From positions 62,001-126,000 of the forward strand of contig NZ_LWQT01000028.1 of NCBI RefSeq assembly GCF_001650715.1: a stretch of DNA of 64,000 nucleotides, in the 5' to 3' direction. Source of the DNA: Paramagnetospirillum marisnigri (GTDB lineage: Bacteria; Pseudomonadota; Alphaproteobacteria; Rhodospirillales; Magnetospirillaceae). The stretch's first letter is position 1. Each line of letters begins with the position of its first letter. The notes under the pieces are model-generated. The model was not told the DNA's origin. It ran no database searches and was given only the letters and a program-made list of their open reading frames with translations. Made by a program: the position numbers and the translations under genes. Shown here one piece after another: positions 59,396-64,000 of the stretch.

Positions 59396-61632
59396 CCGGT
59401 GCGCCGCCGTTCGAAAGAGCAGTGAAACGTCATCTCCAGGGCGACCTGGACGGGGCGGAGGCGCTGTATCATGAGGTTCTGGCCTTAATTCCAGAGCATC
59501 CCGATGCCCACCATAATTTGGGGATGATCGCACTCCAACTCGGTCAGCCTGCTTCGGGACTAGAGTATTTTCGTGCCGCATTCGCCCTGGCACCCGACCG
59601 GCCATTGTTCGTCATGAGCCAAGCCGAGGCGCTGCTGGCCATGGGGGCGGTGGAGGAGGCCGCCGGGCTGATCAATCACCCGCTGTTGGTCGGCCGACTG
59701 GATGAGGCCACGCACGACTTGCGCCATCGCGTCGGGACGGCGGTTCGGCAACAGGGTGACGAGGAGTTTTTCGAGGGGTTCGGGCATCACCGGGAAGGTC
59801 GAATCACCGAGGCTGTCACACATTATCAAAGGGCGCTGTCGTTGAATCCCGGGCTGGCTTCCGCCGCCTGCAATCTGGGTGCGGCATTTGAAGCCCTGGG
59901 TCGGCCGGATGAGGCGGAATATTTTTACCGGCAGGCTCTCGCCATACGCCCAGACCATACTGACGCTCTGTTCAATCTGGCCGCATATCTGGCTCGGGAC
60001 GCACGATCAGAGGAGGCCTTGGACCTTTATGAGCAGGTCTGCGCGCTATCCCCCGACTTTGCCGAGGGCCATAACAACCGAGGCGCCACCCTCAATGAAC
60101 TTGGGCGCTTTGTCGAGGCGGCCGAGGCGCATCAGAGCGCCGTCGCGATTCGTCCGGACTTCGCCGAAGCTTGGTACAATCTTGGCAATGACTGGCGGGA
60201 TATCGGAGATATCAGCCAGTCAGTGCACTGCTACCAGCGTAGCATTGAGCTTAAGCCGGACCTTGGCGAGGCGCATAATGCGCTCGGCAACGTCATCAAG
60301 ACCCTGGGGCGGATAGACGATGCCCTGGACCATTACCGCCGGGCACTGGACCTTGACCCACTCAGCGTCCAGGCACATACCAATCTGCTGGTGGCGACGC
60401 TCTATCACCCGAATATGTCCGATGCAGAACGCTTCGCCATGCACCGCGATTTCGAGGCGCGACATGCAGCCATCATCCAGCCGACCGAACCTGAATTCAC
60501 CAATTTCCCCGATCCGGATCGGCGTCTGAGAATCGGCTATGTGTCCGCCAACCTCTACAATCATCCGTCCGCTCGCAATCTGCTGCCGCTGATCGAGGCG
60601 CATGATCGCGACCGCTTCGACCTGTATTTCTACGCCGATCTTCGGACGCCGGATGCCATGACACGGCGTTTTCAGGACCAAGCCACCGGCTGGCGCCTGA
60701 CCCAGGGGAAAAGCGATGCCGCCGTTGCCCGCATGATTCGCGACGACGACATCGATGTTCTGGTCAGCTTGGCCGGCCATTTCGACGAAAACCGCCCGCT
60801 GGTGGCTGCTTACAAACCCGCCCCAATCCGGGTTAGCTTCCATGATCCCGTCACCAGCGGTCTTGGCGCCAATCAATATCTGATCACCGATCCGGTTCTG
60901 ACTCCGCGCGGCATATCGGAACGTTTCACTGAACGGCCGTTGCGGTTGCCCGCCTACTACATTCATGTTCCCGTCGATGTTTCTCCCGAGGTTACGCCGC
61001 CCCCCATGCTGGAACGGGGTTATCCCACCTTCGGCAGCTTCAACAACCCCGCGAAGTTGTCCGATCCGACCCTGCGCCTGTGGGCACGGCTGATGGCGGC
61101 GGTACCAGAGGCTCGGCTACGGCTGAAATATCGCGACTGGTTTAGCGCCGACTCTCTGGCCACCCGGGTCCTGGGATTCATGGCGGAGCAAGGGGTCGGG
61201 GCGGAACGGGTCGAACTGCGCAGCAGTGCCGACAGTCGGGCCGACCATATGGCCCAGTATGCAGATATTGATGTGGCGTTGGACCCGTTTCCCTTCACCG
61301 GATCGACCACCACCTTCGAGGCCCTGTGGATGGGCGTCCCGGTGGTCACCCTACCCGGCCCCACCATGGTCAGCCGCTGGTCTGCGTCCATGCTGCGGGT
61401 TTTGCGGCTGCCGCAATTGATCGCCGCCTCGGCGGACAACTATGTGGACATCTGTCGCAGGCTTGCCAACTCTCCCGAGGAATTATCTGAGTTGCGATTC
61501 GGGCTGCGGGTTCGGTCCGAGGCCGCCTTTATCGCCAATCCCCGCCGCCGCGCCCGGCAGTTGGAGCGGCTGTACCGGGCGGTCTGGCGGCGCTGGGCGG
61601 CTCAGGCCCGGGGGACGGGGCTTGGTGGCTGA
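59392..61632 (+). CDS. TPR-GT41 glycosyltransferase 13, Lys type
   Basis: 746 residues, long TPR array (to about 370; DAEYFYRQALAIRPDHTDAL-type units), catalytic half from RRLRIGYVSANLYNHPSARN (about 377). K555 is kept (NNPAKLSDPTLRLW), donor motif LDPFPFTGSTTTFEALWMG. It shares AGHF-type loop residues and HDPVTSG with the genes at 19739 and 61634, forming a subfamily. ATGA-coupled to the methyltransferase gene, so both are translated together. Confidence 0.93.
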   Translation: MTGAPPFERAVKRHLQGDLDGAEALYHEVLALIPEHPDAHHNLGMIALQLGQPASGLEYFRAAFALAPDRPLFVMSQAEALLAMGAVEEAAGLINHPLLVGRLDEATHDLRHRVGTAVRQQGDEEFFEGFGHHREGRITEAVTHYQRALSLNPGLASAACNLGAAFEALGRPDEAEYFYRQALAIRPDHTDALFNLAAYLARDARSEEALDLYEQVCALSPDFAEGHNNRGATLNELGRFVEAAEAHQSAVAIRPDFAEAWYNLGNDWRDIGDISQSVHCYQRSIELKPDLGEAHNALGNVIKTLGRIDDALDHYRRALDLDPLSVQAHTNLLVATLYHPNMSDAERFAMHRDFEARHAAIIQPTEPEFTNFPDPDRRLRIGYVSANLYNHPSARNLLPLIEAHDRDRFDLYFYADLRTPDAMTRRFQDQATGWRLTQGKSDAAVARMIRDDDIDVLVSLAGHFDENRPLVAAYKPAPIRVSFHDPVTSGLGANQYLITDPVLTPRGISERFTERPLRLPAYYIHVPVDVSPEVTPPPMLERGYPTFGSFNNPAKLSDPTLRLWARLMAAVPEARLRLKYRDWFSADSLATRVLGFMAEQGVGAERVELRSSADSRADHMAQYADIDVALDPFPFTGSTTTFEALWMGVPVVTLPGPTMVSRWSASMLRVLRLPQLIAASADNYVDICRRLANSPEELSELRFGLRVRSEAAFIANPRRRARQLERLYRAVWRRWAAQARGTGLGG

Positions 61633-61633
61633 G

Positions 61634-64000
61634 ATGGAATTCAGCACCTGGACGGCCAGGGGCGATGCCCAGTTTCGGCGAGGGCGCTTGGACGAGGCGG
61701 CCGAAAGCTGCCTTCGGGCGATCGGTCTGGCCCCACACCGGCCCGAGGGATACGGCAATCTGGGCTGCGTGCTGCTGGCACAGGGGAAGCCTGCCGAGGC
61801 CATGGCCGCCCATGAGCAGGCATTGGCGGTTGACCCGACCAATCTCGCCGCCTATCGCGGCCTGATGCTGGCGGCACTTTATCGGAATGATCTGAGCGCC
61901 GACGAGGACTTCGATCTGCTCCGTCGCTTCGAGGAAGTCATGGCCCGGCCGCTCTACCCGCTCCATCCCGACTGGGCTGTCGAGCCGGAACCCGATCGGC
62001 GCCTGCGCATCGGCTATCTGTCGTCGGATTGGGGGGCGCATCCGGTGGGGCGCAACCTGCTGCCGGTGATTCAAAGCCATGACCGGAGCCGGGTGGAACT
62101 CTACCTCTATGCCGACATCCGGGCCCCCGATGCCGTCACCGATCACTTCCGGGAACTGGCCGATGCCTGGCGGCCGGTCACCGGCCTGTCCGACAAGGCG
62201 GTGGCCGGAATGATCCGGGCCGATGCGGTGGACGTGCTGGTGGTGCTGGCCGGACGCTTCGACGGCAACCGGCCGCTGGTGGCCGCCTATCGCCCGGCAC
62301 CGGTCCAGATCAGCCTGCACGACCCCGCCACCAGCGGGCTTTCGGTGATGGACGCCCTGATCACCGATCCGGTGCTGACCCCCCGCCATGGGGCCGAGCG
62401 CTTCGCCGAGCGCCCGATCCGGCTGCCTCATTTCTATGTGCATCCGGCCCTGGCCCCCAGCCCGGATGTGACGGAGCCTCCGTTGCTGCGGTGCGATGTT
62501 CCCACCTTCGGCAGTTTCAGCAATCCGGCCAAGCTATCCGATGGGACGCTCAGGCTGTGGGCGGAGTTGCTACGCCGGGTTCCGGGGTCGCGGCTGCGGC
62601 TGAAATACAAGAATCTGTTCGCCTCGCCCTCGGTGGCCGAGCGGGTGTTGCGGGTCATGGCGGCGGCCGGGGTGGCGGCGGAGCGGATTGACCTGTCCGG
62701 CGACGACCAGCCGGTTCTCGATCATCTCGGCCTTTACGGCGAGATCGACGTGGCGCTGGACCCTTTTCCCTTCTGCGGCTCCACCACCACGTTCGAGGCT
62801 TTGTGGATGGGGGTTCCGGTGGTTACCCTGCCGACCGGGGCCATGGTCGGTCGCTGGACCGCCGCCATGCTGGATGCGGTGGGACTGTCGCATCTGGTGG
62901 CGCGATCCGAGGAGCACTATCTGGAGATTTGCATCCGCCTGGTGGCCGATGCGGGCGCTCTGGCCGACTTGCGGCGAGGATTGCGCGAGCGGGTGCTGGC
63001 CTCGTCGCTCTGCGACGGCCGGGGCCGGGCGCGGCAGTTGGAGCGGGTCTATGGCGCCTTGTGGCGGCGCTGGCTCGCCGGAGGTTCATCGGCTCCCCGG
63101 CCCGGTCTGGTGGCGCAGGGCATCGAATTGGCCCGTGCTGGGCGAATGGACGAGGCCGAGCACTGCTTTCAGCGGGCTTTGGCCGCCGATCCCGACAACG
63201 GCGAGGCCTTGAACAATTACGCCACCCTGCTGAACCTGCTGGGGCGGCTTGAGGATGCGGTGGAAGTTTTCCGGCGGGCGGTGGCGGCGGCGCCCGACGC
63301 CCCCTTGCCCCGGCGCAATCTGGCCGCGACCCTGTGCACCCTGGGCACCCGGGACTTGAACCAGTCAAGGGTCGAGGCGGCGGAAGGCTGGTATCGGCAG
63401 GCCTTTGACGTGGCCCCCGACCTCCCCGACGCGTCTTACAATCTGGGGGTCGCCTGCCTGGAGCGGGGACGGCTGGCCGAGGCGGCCGATTGGCTCCTCC
63501 GTGCCTTGGAGCTGGAGCCCGACCATGGGCGGGCTGCCCTCAACCTGGGAACCGCCCTGGTGGGGCTGCGCCGTTTCGACCAGGCCCGGGCGGTGCTGGA
63601 ACGTCACCTGGCCGACCATCCCGACGATGCCGGGCTGATTCTGACCCTGGGCAATGCCGCCCTGGGTCAGGGCCACTTCGACGAGGCCGCCGCCCTGTAC
63701 CAGCGGGTGTTGGAGATCGACCCCGGCCAGACCAAAGCGGTCAACAATCTGGGCAATGCCTTGCAGACCCTGGGGCGCTTCGACGAGTCCGTCGGTTGTT
63801 ACCAGTCGGCTCTCGAGGCCCGGCCCGACGACATCTCGGCCCATCGCGGCCTGCTGACCTCCATCCTCTATGATGCCCGCTGGTCGCAGCAGGCGCTGTT
63901 CGCCGAGCATCGCCGCTTCGAGGAGATGCATGCAAGCCGCCATTATCCGGCGGTGCCGATGTTCCGCAATCCCCGCGACCCGGACAAACGGTTGCGTATT
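61634..64000 (+). CDS. Tandem double-module TPR-GT41 glycosyltransferase, 3' end cut by window
   Basis: The frame from ATG 61634 (or GTG 61625, which overlaps the upstream stop) is open for 789 codons to the window end without a stop. Residues 1-115 hold only about two or three TPRs; then a complete Lys-type GT41 domain starts RRLRIGYLSSDWGAHPVGRN (about 121), with K300 in SNPAKLSDGTLRLW and LDPFPFCGSTTTFEALWMG. After its end (LERVYGALWRRW, about 478) a new TPR array runs from about 490 to 770. At the edge a second GT41 domain begins DPDKRLRI (about 785). It is therefore a two-module enzyme. Confidence 0.85.
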   Translation, partial: MEFSTWTARGDAQFRRGRLDEAAESCLRAIGLAPHRPEGYGNLGCVLLAQGKPAEAMAAHEQALAVDPTNLAAYRGLMLAALYRNDLSADEDFDLLRRFEEVMARPLYPLHPDWAVEPEPDRRLRIGYLSSDWGAHPVGRNLLPVIQSHDRSRVELYLYADIRAPDAVTDHFRELADAWRPVTGLSDKAVAGMIRADAVDVLVVLAGRFDGNRPLVAAYRPAPVQISLHDPATSGLSVMDALITDPVLTPRHGAERFAERPIRLPHFYVHPALAPSPDVTEPPLLRCDVPTFGSFSNPAKLSDGTLRLWAELLRRVPGSRLRLKYKNLFASPSVAERVLRVMAAAGVAAERIDLSGDDQPVLDHLGLYGEIDVALDPFPFCGSTTTFEALWMGVPVVTLPTGAMVGRWTAAMLDAVGLSHLVARSEEHYLEICIRLVADAGALADLRRGLRERVLASSLCDGRGRARQLERVYGALWRRWLAGGSSAPRPGLVAQGIELARAGRMDEAEHCFQRALAADPDNGEALNNYATLLNLLGRLEDAVEVFRRAVAAAPDAPLPRRNLAATLCTLGTRDLNQSRVEAAEGWYRQAFDVAPDLPDASYNLGVACLERGRLAEAADWLLRALELEPDHGRAALNLGTALVGLRRFDQARAVLERHLADHPDDAGLILTLGNAALGQGHFDEAAALYQRVLEIDPGQTKAVNNLGNALQTLGRFDESVGCYQSALEARPDDISAHRGLLTSILYDARWSQQALFAEHRRFEEMHASRHYPAVPMFRNPRDPDKRLRI

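Noticed and set aside
61634-64000. A broken GT41 gene at the right edge
   Set aside because: Absence of a stop suggested damage at first, but codon-by-codon reading shows one continuous frame with a complete first domain and no frameshift.

Overview
The window looks like part of the chromosome of a GC-rich alphaproteobacterium of the Rhodospirillales, most like Magnetospirillum. This placement is inference. It rests on the dnaX-ybaB-recR block, a DUF1476 ATPase-inhibitor-type protein, an IalB-type protein, alphaproteobacterial palindromic repeats and many SPINDLY-type glycosyltransferases.

The left part (1-18 kb) is mostly housekeeping and signalling. On the minus strand lie two small genes (one cut by the edge), a DUF2846-type lipoprotein, recR, ybaB, dnaX, a Coq10/RatA-type START protein and a cyclic-nucleotide-binding protein. 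A DUF2786-like gene, a lipoprotein with an OmpA-like C-terminus and a tRNA-Arg(ACG) follow. Next come exoD, terC and DUF1476, then a four-gene two-component cluster: REC-PAS-LuxR, CHASE-PAS histidine kinase, REC-HDOD and REC with a degenerate HD-GYP. A WbuB-like glycosyltransferase and an ABC exporter close this part.

The right part (18.2-64 kb) is an unusual glycosylation region. It holds 14 genes for TPR proteins with a GT41 (OGT/SPINDLY-type) catalytic domain. Nucleotide-sugar genes are scattered among them: fdtA/qdtA-like, rfbB, rfbC, rfbA and two NAD-dependent epimerases. Also present are a TIGR04325-type methyltransferase, a TPR-CmcI methyltransferase fusion, a TPR membrane protein without a catalytic domain, and small lipoproteins. 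The stretch 32.4-49.3 kb looks like one operon, because most genes overlap by ATGA or by 19-23 bp. Two of the GT41 genes share a 1.3-kb, almost identical catalytic half joined to unrelated TPR halves. The last gene runs off the window and is a tandem double-module enzyme.

Embedded in the GT41 region is a 1822-residue autotransporter. Its passenger is 16 repeats of exactly 73 residues, rich in Thr, Ser and Asn, plus a 17th diverged copy. GT41 enzymes are known to modify surface adhesins (HMW1C and HMW1 in Haemophilus) and Ser/Thr proteins (OGT). My main hypothesis is therefore that this is a multi-enzyme protein glycosylation locus, with the autotransporter as one candidate acceptor. The neighbourhood and motifs are seen in the sequence; the acceptor relationship is inferred.
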